Below, one piece after another: positions 25,843-35,550 of a DNA stretch of 64,000 bases (position 1 is the first letter of the stretch; every line of letters starts with the position of its first letter). The notes beneath the pieces were generated by a model. It did not search any database. It saw nothing but the letters and a program-made list of their open reading frames with translations, and had not been told where the DNA came from. This DNA comes from Evansella alkalicola (GTDB taxonomy: Bacteria > Bacillota > Bacilli > Bacillales > Salisediminibacteriaceae): assembly GCF_019042735.1 (NCBI RefSeq), contig NZ_JAHQCR010000063.1:13599-77598 (forward strand). Direction: 5' to 3'. The position numbers were made by a program, and so were the translations under genes.

Positions 25843-25884
25843 CAAAAAAACCTTAAGGCGCGTAACATTACACCTTAAGGTTTA
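25843..25884 (-). terminator. Terminator of the acidic lipoprotein gene
   Basis: AAACCTTAAGG and CCTTAAGGTTT form a long perfect stem; T run on the minus strand. Confidence 0.88.
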
Positions 25885-25904
25885 AATGACAAATACAAAT
25901 TCTA

Positions 25905-26741
25905 TTATTCTTGATCTTCGTCTGTTTCTTCTACTTCTTCAGTAGTCTCTTCGGTAGCTTCTTCCACATCAGCTTCTAGTGATTGGTAAGATAATGCAAT
26001 TGCAATTGCAGTTGCTTCAAACTCTTCCATCACATCAATAGGGAACTGAAGATTTACATAGTAACGTCCGTTTTCAGTAACTTCAACAAACTTATATTGA
26101 CGATACTCTTGGCCACGAATGACATCAGGGAAATTACCTGGCTTACTAGCATCACCTTCAATTTGGATGTAAAAATCAAACGGAGTAGAGTCATCTAATT
26201 CATGTACATAATATTCATTTACGTGACCAGCATTACTTAGAAGGCTTGTTTCCAAACGAATTTCACGTTCAACGTTAATGTCACGTGTAATGACATTATC
26301 GCCATCAAGGATAAGGTTTTCTTCTACAACTAATGATAATTTACTTAAAAAGTGGTTATCTTCGAAAACTGCATTAGCTGCTGGTTGCCCTTCTTCACGA
26401 TATTCAAAAGACATACCATCTAGTTGAATGATTTCTTTGTTGAATTCTGTAGTGTAAGTAGTTGCACCAAATGTAAGTACAGTACCATTCACATCTATTT
26501 TGAATTCATCATCATCTGAATCTAGTATTGTTACTGGTAATGAAGCATCACTACCTTCACTTGAATCTTCTGTTACTTCCTCTTCATCAGCAGTTTCAGT
26601 ATCTTCCTCTACCGCCTCTTCCGTATTTGCTTCTTCCTCGTTACCAGATTGTACAGCTGACTCTTCCTCATCTGTAGTACCACAAGCTACTAATGTAAGT
26701 GATAAGATACCAGCTAATAATGTTTTAGTTAAAACTTTCAT
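25905..26741 (-). CDS. Acidic lipoprotein, unknown function
   Basis: 278 residues from the ATG at 26741, preceded by GAGAGGAG. A longer in-frame reading upstream is not credible. The signal peptide ends in a lipobox (LTLVACGTT). It is followed by about 45 residues of Glu/Asp-rich linker, a beta-rich domain of ~180 residues that I do not recognise, and another Glu-rich tail (EEATEETTEEVEETDEDQE). The very acidic ends suit an exported protein of an alkaliphile or halophile. The promoter lies inside a long dyad. Confidence 0.75.
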   Translation of the reverse strand: MKVLTKTLLAGILSLTLVACGTTDEEESAVQSGNEEEANTEEAVEEDTETADEEEVTEDSSEGSDASLPVTILDSDDDEFKIDVNGTVLTFGATTYTTEFNKEIIQLDGMSFEYREEGQPAANAVFEDNHFLSKLSLVVEENLILDGDNVITRDINVEREIRLETSLLSNAGHVNEYYVHELDDSTPFDFYIQIEGDASKPGNFPDVIRGQEYRQYKFVEVTENGRYYVNLQFPIDVMEEFEATAIAIALSYQSLEADVEEATEETTEEVEETDEDQE

Positions 26742-26751
26742 AAATGCAAAC

Positions 26752-26797
26752 TCCTCTCGAATATATAATCCTATTGGATTATAACAATTCGAGAGGA
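26752..26797 (-). promoter_or_regulatory. Long dyad overlapping the promoter and ribosome site of the lipoprotein gene
   Basis: Outer arms TCCTCTCGAAT (26752-26762) and ATTCGAGAGGA (26787-26797), inner arms ATAATCC and GGATTAT. On the minus strand the inner arm contains an extended -10 (TGTTATAAT), and the other outer arm holds the GAGGAG ribosome site. It could be an operator, or, if transcription starts further upstream, an RNA hairpin hiding the ribosome site. Confidence 0.6.
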
Positions 26798-27026
26798 ATA
26801 AATTAAGTGTTTTATAGATTTGTATAGATTCTAAATTATCTAAAAATAATATAAACCCAGTAATACCAATGTATTTCGACTCCCTAAATAAATTGTGAAA
26901 AATTATGGAAATAGTAAAATACATTAGTAAGCAGCTATGAAATATGTAAAAATTACCTTTGCTCCCCAAAAAATCAAAATACGCATCATTCATTGAGCGT
27001 ATTTTTGATTTATCCTATAAATTTTA

Positions 27027-27194
27027 TTAATTATTAATTTCTCTTAATTGGCGACACTTCGTTTCTATTTCATCTAGCATCGCTATGATTCGATCTATTT
27101 CATCAACACCTGCTTTTTCAGGATCAATGGAATCAAGAACTGTCATTAAGTGATCCATTCTCTGATGCAACAGGCTCATTTTATCTTCAGTCAT
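27027..27194 (-). CDS. SE1561 family small protein
   Basis: 55 residues, beginning MTEDKMSLLHQRMDHLM and containing VLDSIDPEKAGVDEIDRIIA and MLDEIETKCRQL, the pattern of the SE1561 family of Firmicutes. AGGAGA is 13 bases before the ATG, a long spacing. It is predicted to be a short helical hairpin of unknown function. Divergent from yfkAB. Confidence 0.75.
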   Translation of the reverse strand: MTEDKMSLLHQRMDHLMTVLDSIDPEKAGVDEIDRIIAMLDEIETKCRQLREINN

Positions 27195-27363
27195 AAGTTT
27201 AAGTAGTTCTCCTTTCTTTGATATTACCTAGTCCTATCCTTCCCCATTTTACCAAAGATAAATCTCATGTCTAGTACATAACATTATAGAAGTAATCCAT
27301 TCTCATTTTTCCAAACATCGTGTATCATGAAAGACGATGATTCACATATAAGGAGCTAATCAA

Positions 27364-28473
27364 ATGAATTCTCTTAAAATCACACCTTCCTATGACCCTT
27401 GGGAGGCTTACCTCGATATTGAAGAATATAGTGAACCACGTTTATCCAACATTGAATTCACCACAACAAATTTGTGTAATATGCGATGTGAACACTGTGC
27501 AGTTGGATATTCCCTACAACAAAAAGACCCTGATCCCCTACCACTTGAACTCTTAATCAGCCGATTAGATGAAGTGCCTGACCTTAGGGCTTTAAGTATT
27601 ACAGGTGGAGAGCCTATGATGTCTATGAAATCTGTAAAAAATTATGTCCTTCCTATCTTAAAGTATGCCCATAATAGGGGGATTCGGACGCAAATTAACT
27701 CTAATTTAACAATGCCTATTGAACGATATGAACTTATTCTGCCTTACTTAGATGTTTTGCACATCTCTCATAACTACGGAAGTATAGAGGATTTTACAGA
27801 GATCGGTTTTGCAGTGATGGACCGAAAGCCACCTCTTGAACAAAGGGAACAATATATTGAGAGAATGATTGAAAACAGTAAGTATTTAACAAGTAAAGGG
27901 CTTATGGTCTCAGCTGAAACGATGATAAATGCACGTACATTACCACACTTGGAAAAAATTCATGATCAAATTGTAGAAATGGGTTGTCAACGGCATGAAG
28001 TTCACCCCATGTACCCAAGTGATTTTGCAAGTAACCTTACAATAGCGACTTTGGAAGAAATTCGAGAAGGAATCCACCGTCTATTAGATCACCGTAAACA
28101 GGATATGTGGATGTTATTCGGCACACTCCCTTTTTACCCGTGTAATTCTAATGAAGTTGACCTTCAGTTACTTAAGAGATTATATACAGAAAAAAATGTA
28201 ACGGTCCGCAACGATCCAGATGGTCGCTCCCGACTTAATGTAGATATATTTAACGGAAGCATTAACGTGACAGACTTTGCTGATGCAGGCACATTGGGAC
28301 ATATACAAGATACCTCCCTAACAGATGCCTATAATCACTGGAAAAAATCAGACTTGGCCCAGAGCATTGATTGCCATTGTCCAGCTGTAAAGTGTTTAGG
28401 ACCCAATCTTCTTGTGAAGCACGCCTATTATAAAGATGCTGACTTTTCAAAACGACGTCAACTCGTGTACTAA
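27364..28473 (+). CDS. yfkAB: Radical SAM protein YfkAB (CxCxxxxC type)
   Basis: 369 residues; AAGGAG precedes the ATG. The radical SAM cluster motif is CNMRCEHC (CxxxCxxC) near residues 38-45, with ITGGEP following. A second cysteine group near the C-terminus, CHCPAVKC, is the CxCxxxxC signature of this family and probably binds an auxiliary cluster. In some strains the gene is split into yfkA and yfkB; here it is one frame. Substrate unknown. Single gene with a strong terminator, near other yfk genes as in B. subtilis. Confidence 0.92.
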   Translation: MNSLKITPSYDPWEAYLDIEEYSEPRLSNIEFTTTNLCNMRCEHCAVGYSLQQKDPDPLPLELLISRLDEVPDLRALSITGGEPMMSMKSVKNYVLPILKYAHNRGIRTQINSNLTMPIERYELILPYLDVLHISHNYGSIEDFTEIGFAVMDRKPPLEQREQYIERMIENSKYLTSKGLMVSAETMINARTLPHLEKIHDQIVEMGCQRHEVHPMYPSDFASNLTIATLEEIREGIHRLLDHRKQDMWMLFGTLPFYPCNSNEVDLQLLKRLYTEKNVTVRNDPDGRSRLNVDIFNGSINVTDFADAGTLGHIQDTSLTDAYNHWKKSDLAQSIDCHCPAVKCLGPNLLVKHAYYKDADFSKRRQLVY

Positions 28474-28522
28474 TAAAACAGGGTACGAAGAATATTATCT
28501 TCGTACCCTGTTTTATTATGGG
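28472..28522 (+). terminator. Terminator of yfkAB
   Basis: A 19-bp perfect stem, AATAAAACAGGGTACGAAG and its complement (28499-28517), eight-base loop. The A/T ends make it suitable in either direction. Confidence 0.9.
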
Positions 28523-28663
28523 TGATCAGTCATTCCCAGTCCCATTAAATGTAAAAAAACAATTGCAACATTAACACTGTGGTGATATACTTTATTACTG
28601 TATCGGATAAAACATAGTAAACTACTAAACTTTATCAGATTAATATGTAAAGGAGATGATCGT

Positions 28664-29878
28664 ATGGTACGTAAATTACTTTTTGGTCTTATGTTTTTAT
28701 CATTATTAGTTGCATTGGCAGCTTGTGGTTCTGAAGATACGTCTCAAGAAGAGGAGCAAACTGAGGAAGGAACTAGTGGGGAAGAGACTACTGAAATTGA
28801 AACTGACACTGAGGAAGAAACAGAAGCTGAAGAAGAAAATGCAGTAGAGGGAGCCTCAGCAGACAGTTACGAAATTTGGGTTGCAGACCAAGGATTAAAT
28901 GAAATTCATATTATTGATGGAGCAACTCACGAGATCGTTGAAACGATTGATTTTGCAGATGTTGGTGATAAACCACACATGCTAGTATTTGATGAAGAAG
29001 GCGAGTACGCTTATGTAGCTAACATGGGGTCAGGTACGATGTCTGTCATACGTGCTTCAGACCGAGAAGTTCTTACAACTTTACCTACTGGTGAGGGAGC
29101 ACATGCTGCTATTCCAAGTCCAGATGGAAAACGGACACTAGTAGCTAATACGCCAGGACAATCTATGACGGAGGTATTAATCGATAAAGAAAATGAAGAA
29201 TTTACAGTTGATAGACATTTAGAATTATCAGAAGTAGAGTTACTTCAAGATGAAAGTGAATTTCCTAATCAAAGACCAATCTGTTTACAATATACTGCTG
29301 ATGGAAGCAAGGCTTATGTAACCCTCGGTGGTGGTGGTTTATTTGTTTTAGATGTAGAAAGCTTTGAAGTGATTGAAGCCTTCGGGAAATCAATTGTAGG
29401 GGCACATGGCTGTGGTACAATTCTTTCTCCTGATGGAAAGCATATGTTTGCCAACTCAGGTTCTACAGAATTAGCCGAATACTATGTATTTGATGTGGAA
29501 ACAGATGAACTAATTTACACAGGTGAAACTGGTGGCATTGATGCCCACGGTGTAGCTTTTACTCCTGATGGTGAATATTTATGGATGGTTAACCGTGTAA
29601 CGGATGATGCCGCGATTATTGATCCAGAAACCTTTGAAGTAGTTGACCATGTGGAATTTGTTGGAGAGGCTCCAGACTTATTGGCATTTAGTCCTGATGG
29701 AAAATACTTGTACATTTCCTTACGCGGACCAGAACCTGCTACCGGAACACACGACATGGCTGGAGATACTCCAGGCGTTTCAGTGATTGACGTAGAGAAT
29801 AAGACAAAGATTCAGTTAATTGAATTAGACTTAGCTGGAGACCCACACGGGATTGATCTAAGGGTTGTAACAGAATAA
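28664..29878 (+). CDS. Acidic lipoprotein with YVTN/YncE-type beta-propeller
   Basis: 404 residues; AAAGGAG precedes the ATG. A lipobox ends the signal peptide (LVALAACGSE), followed by a 45-residue Glu/Thr-rich linker and a seven-bladed-propeller type domain with repeats such as YEIWVADQGLNEIHIID, YAYVANMGSGTMSVI, YVTLGGGGLFVLD, LWMVNRVTDDAAIID and YISLRGPEPATG. It is bound to the outer face of the membrane; possible roles are metal or quinone-related electron carrier interactions, but none is shown. Monocistronic. Confidence 0.85.
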   Translation: MVRKLLFGLMFLSLLVALAACGSEDTSQEEEQTEEGTSGEETTEIETDTEEETEAEEENAVEGASADSYEIWVADQGLNEIHIIDGATHEIVETIDFADVGDKPHMLVFDEEGEYAYVANMGSGTMSVIRASDREVLTTLPTGEGAHAAIPSPDGKRTLVANTPGQSMTEVLIDKENEEFTVDRHLELSEVELLQDESEFPNQRPICLQYTADGSKAYVTLGGGGLFVLDVESFEVIEAFGKSIVGAHGCGTILSPDGKHMFANSGSTELAEYYVFDVETDELIYTGETGGIDAHGVAFTPDGEYLWMVNRVTDDAAIIDPETFEVVDHVEFVGEAPDLLAFSPDGKYLYISLRGPEPATGTHDMAGDTPGVSVIDVENKTKIQLIELDLAGDPHGIDLRVVTE

Positions 29879-29934
29879 AAAATAAAATTACCTTATAGTG
29901 AGACGTACGTAGGAGGAACTTGTTTTCCAGTGTA

Positions 29935-29982
29935 GAAGAGTGTGTAATGATTTTTATATCATATACACACTCTTTTTATATT
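29935..29982 (+). terminator. Terminator of the propeller lipoprotein gene
   Basis: AGAGTGTGTA and TACACACTCT with inner ATGAT/ATCAT, then TTTTT. Confidence 0.85.
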
Positions 29983-30061
29983 ACGGTTAAAAAATATATT
30001 GACCTACTCTGAATGTAGATGCATTTCGTCGCCGTATCACAAACAATTATAGATTCTTAAC

Positions 30062-30100
30062 TTAAAAAAGCTCCCCTATATCAAAGGTGGAGCCTTCTCT
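30062..30100 (-). terminator. Terminator of pssA
   Basis: GGCTCC and GGAGCT form the stem; a run of T follows on the minus strand. Confidence 0.7.
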
Positions 30101-30103
30101 TGT

Positions 30104-30802
30104 TTATTCCTCATTCTTTTTATTATTTTTCCATGTGACAAACCGATAAGCCAAGAATGCGATATACAATGGAGTCGCAATATAAATTAAATATGGAAAT
30201 TGCGCATAGGAGCCTATGTAAATAATATAAAGGAGACACCCTAGAAAAATTGTAATAATAGTACCGTACTTAGGAAGTGGTATTTCCTTCAAACTCGGTA
30301 TCTTAATTCTGCTAACCATCAAAAAACACAGGGCAGTAAATACTACTGTTGTTATAATCTCAGGCAATGTGTCCCCAAATAAGGTCAATATAGCTAATAT
30401 TCCACCAGCAGCTGTAATGGGAACTCCTGAAAAATAATTGGTTGAGGACTTACTTGAATTAATATTAAACCTTGCAAGCCGATATGCACCAAAGAGAGGA
30501 AATAAACCAGCAACAGCAAAGCCTAATAAACCAAATTGATAAAAATACGTATAGTAAACTAGAAAAGACGGTGCTACACCGAATGTCACAATATCTGCTA
30601 AGGAGTCTAACTCTTTACCAAAGGAGCTTTCCACCTTCAGCATTCTGGCAAATCTTCCATCCATACTATCGAGCATCATCCCAATTAGAATAAGGATTGC
30701 TGCATTGTTGTATTCTCCACTAGCTGCAAAGCCAATGGATAAAAAACCACAATATAAATTACCGAGTGTGAACATATTTGGGATCATTTTTCGAAAGCGC
30801 AT
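30104..30802 (-). CDS. pssA: CDP-diacylglycerol-serine O-phosphatidyltransferase PssA
   Basis: 232 residues; GGAG precedes the ATG. Six or seven hydrophobic segments. The CDP-alcohol phosphotransferase motif DGx2ARx8Gx3Dx3D is complete in DGRFARMLKVESSFGKELDS and the next residues (final Asp in LAD). The membrane enzyme makes phosphatidylserine from CDP-diacylglycerol and serine, the first step to phosphatidylethanolamine. In B. subtilis pssA is followed by ybfM and psd; here no psd is adjacent, and the gene is monocistronic. Confidence 0.92.
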   Translation of the reverse strand: MRFRKMIPNMFTLGNLYCGFLSIGFAASGEYNNAAILILIGMMLDSMDGRFARMLKVESSFGKELDSLADIVTFGVAPSFLVYYTYFYQFGLLGFAVAGLFPLFGAYRLARFNINSSKSSTNYFSGVPITAAGGILAILTLFGDTLPEIITTVVFTALCFLMVSRIKIPSLKEIPLPKYGTIITIFLGCLLYIIYIGSYAQFPYLIYIATPLYIAFLAYRFVTWKNNKKNEE

Positions 30803-30921
30803 TCAGATCAACTCCAGGGTATGTATACAATAAACTTTAATATTATCTAGAATAATAATTATACCATTTTTTTCATGCTAGAGCGAAGGGAAACAGACAC
30901 CAAAACCATTCGATTAGCAAA

Positions 30922-30985
30922 TAAAAACACATGTGATTCAATGAAATGCATGTTGTCACTCATTCATTGAATCCATGTGCTTTCT
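30922..30985 (-). terminator. Terminator of yfkD
   Basis: CACATGTGATTCAATGAA and TTCATTGAATCCATGTG pair over about 17 positions; T-rich on the minus strand. Confidence 0.82.
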
Positions 30986-30998
30986 ATTCAAACATTTC

Positions 30999-31802
30999 TT
31001 ACTTTGGTTGCTTAGTAGTTTGGATTTTAAGGTTTACGTAATCTTGAACAGGAATCCAAGCTCCGATACCTTGCTGTGTCACATTTTTCACTTCCAACCA
31101 CTTCTTATCGCCTTTCATTCGGAGATAAACTTCGCCGTAAGTCACTTTCCCTTTTTCATTTACCGCTGGTGCATAGGCTGTTAAATACCCCATCATTTTA
31201 GGTGATACATTATATACCCTGTCAGCTTTTGTTGCATAACCGATTACTGTGGAAAAACTAAGTGGCATTTTTAATTTATCTGATGCCTTTAATAACATCA
31301 TTTTTTGAACCATTTCGCCATTAGGAATTTCAGCCGTCAAACCACCTTTAATACGTTTTTGTTGCTCTTGATTATAGTTGATTTGCTTCGCTTCATTTCC
31401 GCCTCGATTATCCAGTACGTTCGTATTTACTTTTTCATAATCCCAGTTAATTTTTGACTCTTCAGATTCATATGCCAAAGGCCATTGACCTAAATAAATA
31501 GATACATTCATGCCTATTGCTAATTTAGAGCCTTTGATTGTTGATTCATTAAACATTTTAATTAACTCTGGATTTTCTATCGTAATATCTGTTGAATCAA
31601 GTAATTCCGTTGCAAGTTCACTCGGATGAAGTTTTGGCAGATCCTGTGTTGGATTTGGATACGTATTATCTTTAGAAATATCTAATGCTGAATCAGGAAT
31701 AAGCTTTTCTTCTTCCTTCTTTCCCTCCTCAGCAAAGGTCATTGGCATCAGTAAGTTCATGAATACAATTGAGACAATAACGCTCAATAGAATCTTTTTC
31801 AT
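30999..31802 (-). CDS. yfkD: YfkD family exported protein
   Basis: 267 residues from the ATG at 31802, behind GAGGAGG; nine codons of open frame upstream are not used. Signal peptide (KKILLSVIVSIVFMNLLMPMTFAEE). The mature part (LHPSELATELLDSTDITIEN, VSIYLGQWPLAYESEESKIN, GIGAWIPVQDYVNLKIQTTK) matches the B. subtilis YfkD pattern as I recall it. Function unknown. It sits near yfkAB as in B. subtilis, though with pssA and a lipoprotein gene between them. Confidence 0.82.
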   Translation of the reverse strand: MKKILLSVIVSIVFMNLLMPMTFAEEGKKEEEKLIPDSALDISKDNTYPNPTQDLPKLHPSELATELLDSTDITIENPELIKMFNESTIKGSKLAIGMNVSIYLGQWPLAYESEESKINWDYEKVNTNVLDNRGGNEAKQINYNQEQQKRIKGGLTAEIPNGEMVQKMMLLKASDKLKMPLSFSTVIGYATKADRVYNVSPKMMGYLTAYAPAVNEKGKVTYGEVYLRMKGDKKWLEVKNVTQQGIGAWIPVQDYVNLKIQTTKQPK

Positions 31803-31897
31803 GACAATCCTCCTCATACTATTTGGCAATTAATTATGCTTAGTATTTTACTTTTATTTGAAAAATTATCCCTATGAGGAGGAATATTGTCATACTT

Positions 31898-33265
31898 TTA
31901 TGATGACCCTTCTGTTTCTTCTTTCTTATCTTCAATGATGTTTATTTCCTTCCAGCGCCCGAACCTAAAATAGAGCATGGCGATCAAACTACTTACGACA
32001 AAGCTTGCGGCCATTCCGTATGCGATCCCACGTTCATCAAATAACTGGGCGAAAACATATGTGAGTGGATAGCGAAGGACCCAAAATGAAATGGTATTTA
32101 AAACAAATACTTGCATCATAGCACCTGATGCTCGAACAACACCATTAAGAACAAAGTTAATTCCTAAGAACGGATAAAAGAATGCGATTGATTGTACATA
32201 CATTTTTCCGAAAGCAACTGTCTCTGGGTCTTGGACAAATAAGGATATCATCCATTCCGCGCTCAGAAAAACCATTGCTCCTATTGAAAAGGACACGATT
32301 AAAATAAACATAACACCATTTTTTGCTACAGCATGAACTCTTTCCCAAAGGTTTGCCCCAATGTTTTGCCCAGCCATACTATTCACCGCTGTACCTAGAG
32401 TTAGTGCTGGTAGCATAATGAGACTATCTAGCCGTTGTGCCGCTCCAAAACCCGCTACAACCTCTTCCCCAAACGTCGTGACCACGGTCATGATTGCAAG
32501 AACACCGCCGGAGATAACCATCATTGACAAGCCTGAAGGAAGGCCTAACTTGAAGATGGACTTCAAATAAACAAGCTTTGGTAGTGTTGGAGCAGAAAAC
32601 GGTACTCCCGCCCTGAAGATAGAAAATAGAAGACCATATAAAAATGCTGTCCCCTGGGCTACAATTGTGGCGTATGCAGCACCTGCTATACCAAGATCTA
32701 ATACATAGATAAATACGGGATCTAAGATAGCATTAAGAATGACTGCAATTACAACAAACCTAACTGGCGTTTTACTATCTCCCATCGCACGCAAAACTGT
32801 AGCTATGAAATTATAACCAAATAAAAAAGTGATCCCAATAAAGTTAATCTTTAAATATGTAGTTGCTAATGGAAGAATCTCTGCTGGCGTACCCATCCAT
32901 TGAAGGATTTGCTCTGCCATTAAAAATCCAAAAATACCTAATATAATCGTCATGGCACCTAAAACAACAACAAATGCATTAAGGGAAGATTTAAGCCCCT
33001 CTTCATCTTTCGCACCCGTTTGCTGAGAGAGGATCGTTAAAGCAGCATTATTGAGCCCAATAATAAACGATAGAATTGTAAAAACAACAGTACCAGAAAT
33101 AGCTATAGCCCCTAAAGCTTCTGGACCTAACAAATTACCAACCCAAAGAGAGTCAATGAGTTGGTAAGATGTCTGTAGTAGGTTTGTTAAGAAAATGGGC
33201 CATGAGAAAAAGAGCATTTTTTTAAATATACTCCCATGTGTAAAATCCATTTGGTTATTGGTCAT
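31898..33265 (-). CDS. MATE family efflux transporter
   Basis: 455 residues with about twelve membrane segments in two similar halves. The N-terminal LQTSYQLIDSLWVGNLLGPEAL and the matching second-half segment ISGGVLAIMTVVTTFGEEVV are typical of MATE carriers, which exchange drugs or cationic metabolites for Na+ or H+. GAGGGAG precedes the ATG. Substrate unknown. A second MATE gene of equal length is at 44482-45849 but belongs to another subgroup. Confidence 0.92.
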   Translation of the reverse strand: MTNNQMDFTHGSIFKKMLFFSWPIFLTNLLQTSYQLIDSLWVGNLLGPEALGAIAISGTVVFTILSFIIGLNNAALTILSQQTGAKDEEGLKSSLNAFVVVLGAMTIILGIFGFLMAEQILQWMGTPAEILPLATTYLKINFIGITFLFGYNFIATVLRAMGDSKTPVRFVVIAVILNAILDPVFIYVLDLGIAGAAYATIVAQGTAFLYGLLFSIFRAGVPFSAPTLPKLVYLKSIFKLGLPSGLSMMVISGGVLAIMTVVTTFGEEVVAGFGAAQRLDSLIMLPALTLGTAVNSMAGQNIGANLWERVHAVAKNGVMFILIVSFSIGAMVFLSAEWMISLFVQDPETVAFGKMYVQSIAFFYPFLGINFVLNGVVRASGAMMQVFVLNTISFWVLRYPLTYVFAQLFDERGIAYGMAASFVVSSLIAMLYFRFGRWKEINIIEDKKEETEGSS

Positions 33266-33289
33266 TTATCTCCCTCATCTTTTCTTAAG

Positions 33290-33345
33290 CTACCGTGAAA
33301 ATACTAATCTTGTGTTGGGGGGCGTTACACTCCACTCCCTTAAGC
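33290..33345 (+). repeat. Fragment of a dispersed intergenic repeat
   Basis: Contains TACCGTGAAAATACTAATCT then TTGTGTTGG and a GTTACACTCCA segment, matching the copies at 40180 and 57138 (reverse). It lies in the gap between the MATE and OsmC genes. Confidence 0.65.
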
Positions 33346-33350
33346 CTTTC

Positions 33351-33731
33351 CTAAACAATCGTGAAGCTTTCTGTCAGCTCTACTGAATCAATCACGGTCT
33401 GGGCCATTGGACAGTTCTTTTGGGCCAACACCATTGCTTTTTCTACTTTATCCTCTGACAAGCCTTCTCCAGAAATGGTGTAATGCAAATGAATTTTCGT
33501 GATTTTATTTGCTGACTCTGGATCTCTAGTGACATCCGCATCTACTGTCATATCCGTAACTGTCATTCGCTTCTTTTCTAATATTTTTCTTAAAACTCCT
33601 CCACCACAAACTGCGATAGAGCTAACCATTAACTGGTATGGACGGAATCCGTACTCTTCATTTCCTGAGATCTGAATTGTTCCATACTCAAATGTCGTTT
33701 CAAAACCATTTTCTTTCATTTGAAATTTCAT
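33351..33731 (-). CDS. OsmC family protein
   Basis: 126 residues, the usual size. The two family cysteines are present in VSSIAVCGGGVLRKIL and KNCPMAQTVIDS. OsmC/Ohr proteins reduce organic hydroperoxides with these thiols; this branch (YhfA-like) is less studied. The gene start is preceded by a moderate GAAGGTGAATTAG site. Confidence 0.87.
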   Translation of the reverse strand: MKFQMKENGFETTFEYGTIQISGNEEYGFRPYQLMVSSIAVCGGGVLRKILEKKRMTVTDMTVDADVTRDPESANKITKIHLHYTISGEGLSEDKVEKAMVLAQKNCPMAQTVIDSVELTESFTIV

Positions 33732-33915
33732 CTAATTCACCTTCCTTATTACTTACATTTTCAATTCTATTGTACCCTTCCAATATATAAATCGTCATCT
33801 TATACGAACTCCGAAATATTTTACTTGTATTCAACCTAAAAGGATTTACAATGGTATAGGATGATCATCTTACATCACATAATCCGACACATTATTATTA
33901 GGAGGTTTTTTCCTA

Positions 33916-35124
33916 TTGGCTATTCATACAAATAATCAAAACAACCCCGTTTATCGCTACTGGGTTCTAGTTGGTATGGTTCTTATCGCAGGTTTTTCAC
34001 AAGGTATGCTCCTACCAGTACTAGCCGTCATGCTAGAAACGGCAGGGGTTTCATCGTCTGCCAACGGACTAAATGCAGCTGCATTGTATATTGGTATCAT
34101 ATTAATTTCACCTTTTATTGAAAAGCCAGTCCGTAAATATGGCTATAAACCTGTTATTATCATTGGCTTGATTCTTGTCATGATCTCATTAATTTTATTT
34201 CCAATTTGGCAAACTTTTTGGTTTTGGTTCATATTAAGAATTATTGTTGGTATTGCGGATAACTTAATCCACTTTTCCACTCAAATATGGATTAGCACCA
34301 CTGCTCCAAGGGCAAAGCGAGGAAGACAGCTAGCATTATACGGGTTAGCCTTTGGACTTGGTTTTGGTATTGGCCCAATGATGACGCAGCTCTTATCCAT
34401 AAATGAGTATTTACCGTTTATCATCGCTTCTGCTTGTAGCGTTATTGCCTGGATTTTTATGCTATTTTTAAAAAATGAGTGGCCGGAAAGTGACTTTGAA
34501 ACTGCTTCACAAATGAATACTTTCTCCCGCTATATTCAAGTGATTAAACTAGCTTGGTTCGCTTTACTTCCAGGTTTTATGTACGGCTATCTTGAAGCTT
34601 CCTTACACGGCAACTATCCCGTTTATGCCATGCGCATGGGGATTGATATTCAATTTGTGACTGTTCTATTACTCCCAAGCTTCGTATTTGGTAGCTTAAT
34701 CACACAGCTTCCCCTTGGTATGCTGAGTGACAAAATAGGCAGAAGTCGTGTGTTGAGGGGAATTATCTTCTTTGGTCTAATTTTGTTCTTCTTAATGAGT
34801 TTCGTTGAGCATATTCCATGGCTGTTATGGACATTATTCACTCTTGCTGGCATGCTATTAGGTTCTTCCTTCTCCTTAGGAATTGCCTATTTAGCTGATT
34901 TAGTACCGGCAAACCTATTACCTACTGGTACAGTGATGACTGGTATTCTTTTTGCCCTAGGAAGTATGGTTGGCCCAACAGTCGGTGGCTGGTTAATCGG
35001 AGTTGTAGGCCAAGGTGCCCTTTATTATTCCATGAGCGGCATGCTCACAGTCATCTTCATTGCTGCTATCATTTTTGAAAAAACAGGGTCTAATAGTGGA
35101 GATAAGGTTGAGATAGCCTCTTAA
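33916..35124 (+). CDS. yfkF: Major facilitator superfamily transporter, YfkF-like
   Basis: 402 residues from a TTG at 33916, ten bases after AGGAGG. Twelve membrane segments; the MFS loop motif is in GMLSDKIGRSRVLRG between helices 8 and 9, and its first-half counterpart in EKPVRKYGYKPVIIIGL. Probably a drug or metabolite exporter. The name rests on recalled gene order near yfkD in B. subtilis and is tentative. Confidence 0.82.
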   Translation: MAIHTNNQNNPVYRYWVLVGMVLIAGFSQGMLLPVLAVMLETAGVSSSANGLNAAALYIGIILISPFIEKPVRKYGYKPVIIIGLILVMISLILFPIWQTFWFWFILRIIVGIADNLIHFSTQIWISTTAPRAKRGRQLALYGLAFGLGFGIGPMMTQLLSINEYLPFIIASACSVIAWIFMLFLKNEWPESDFETASQMNTFSRYIQVIKLAWFALLPGFMYGYLEASLHGNYPVYAMRMGIDIQFVTVLLLPSFVFGSLITQLPLGMLSDKIGRSRVLRGIIFFGLILFFLMSFVEHIPWLLWTLFTLAGMLLGSSFSLGIAYLADLVPANLLPTGTVMTGILFALGSMVGPTVGGWLIGVVGQGALYYSMSGMLTVIFIAAIIFEKTGSNSGDKVEIAS

Positions 35125-35184
35125 TACTCTTAGCCTCAAAGGTATTAACTACCCTGCTTTTTAGATCTTCATATCAAAATTTGT

Positions 35185-35226
35185 AAAAAGTGCCCCACGA
35201 CTTGACTTCGTGGAGCACTTTTTTTA
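35185..35226 (+). terminator. Terminator of the MFS gene
   Basis: AAAAAGTGC(C)CCACGA and TCGTGGAGCACTTTTT form the stem, followed by T. The remaining intergenic part to 35550 is AT-rich; no gene or clear signal was seen except a TATATTATAAG stretch. Confidence 0.85.
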
Positions 35227-35550
35227 TCTAGGCTTTGATAAAAAGTTAATGTATTTATATAAACACTGTTAATATTGTGTGATAGGTACAAGACTACTTC
35301 ACTTTGTTACTCTCCTATCATATTTTTCACCCTAAAAAAATATAAATAAGTGAAAACTGGCTTACAAAAAAATTGAATAAACTACTACTTCTTTTTAAAT
35401 ACTAACTATACTGGCTGGCATTCTTAATCTTATATATTATAAGGCACGATTTTTCTTCGAACAGAATAGACATGTAATAAATAAATTTATTGTTTGGTGC
35501 TTTCAAAAAGATATCAAAAATCTGAAAGGAAAGGCATCGGTATAAAATTT

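Noticed and set aside
25614..25868. 84-codon open frame on the minus strand
   Set aside because: Half lies in the 52-bp array and it runs into the lipoprotein gene's terminator.
26742..26993. N-terminal extension of the acidic lipoprotein (84 extra residues)
   Set aside because: The extension crosses the promoter dyad and would bury the signal peptide and lipobox inside the protein.
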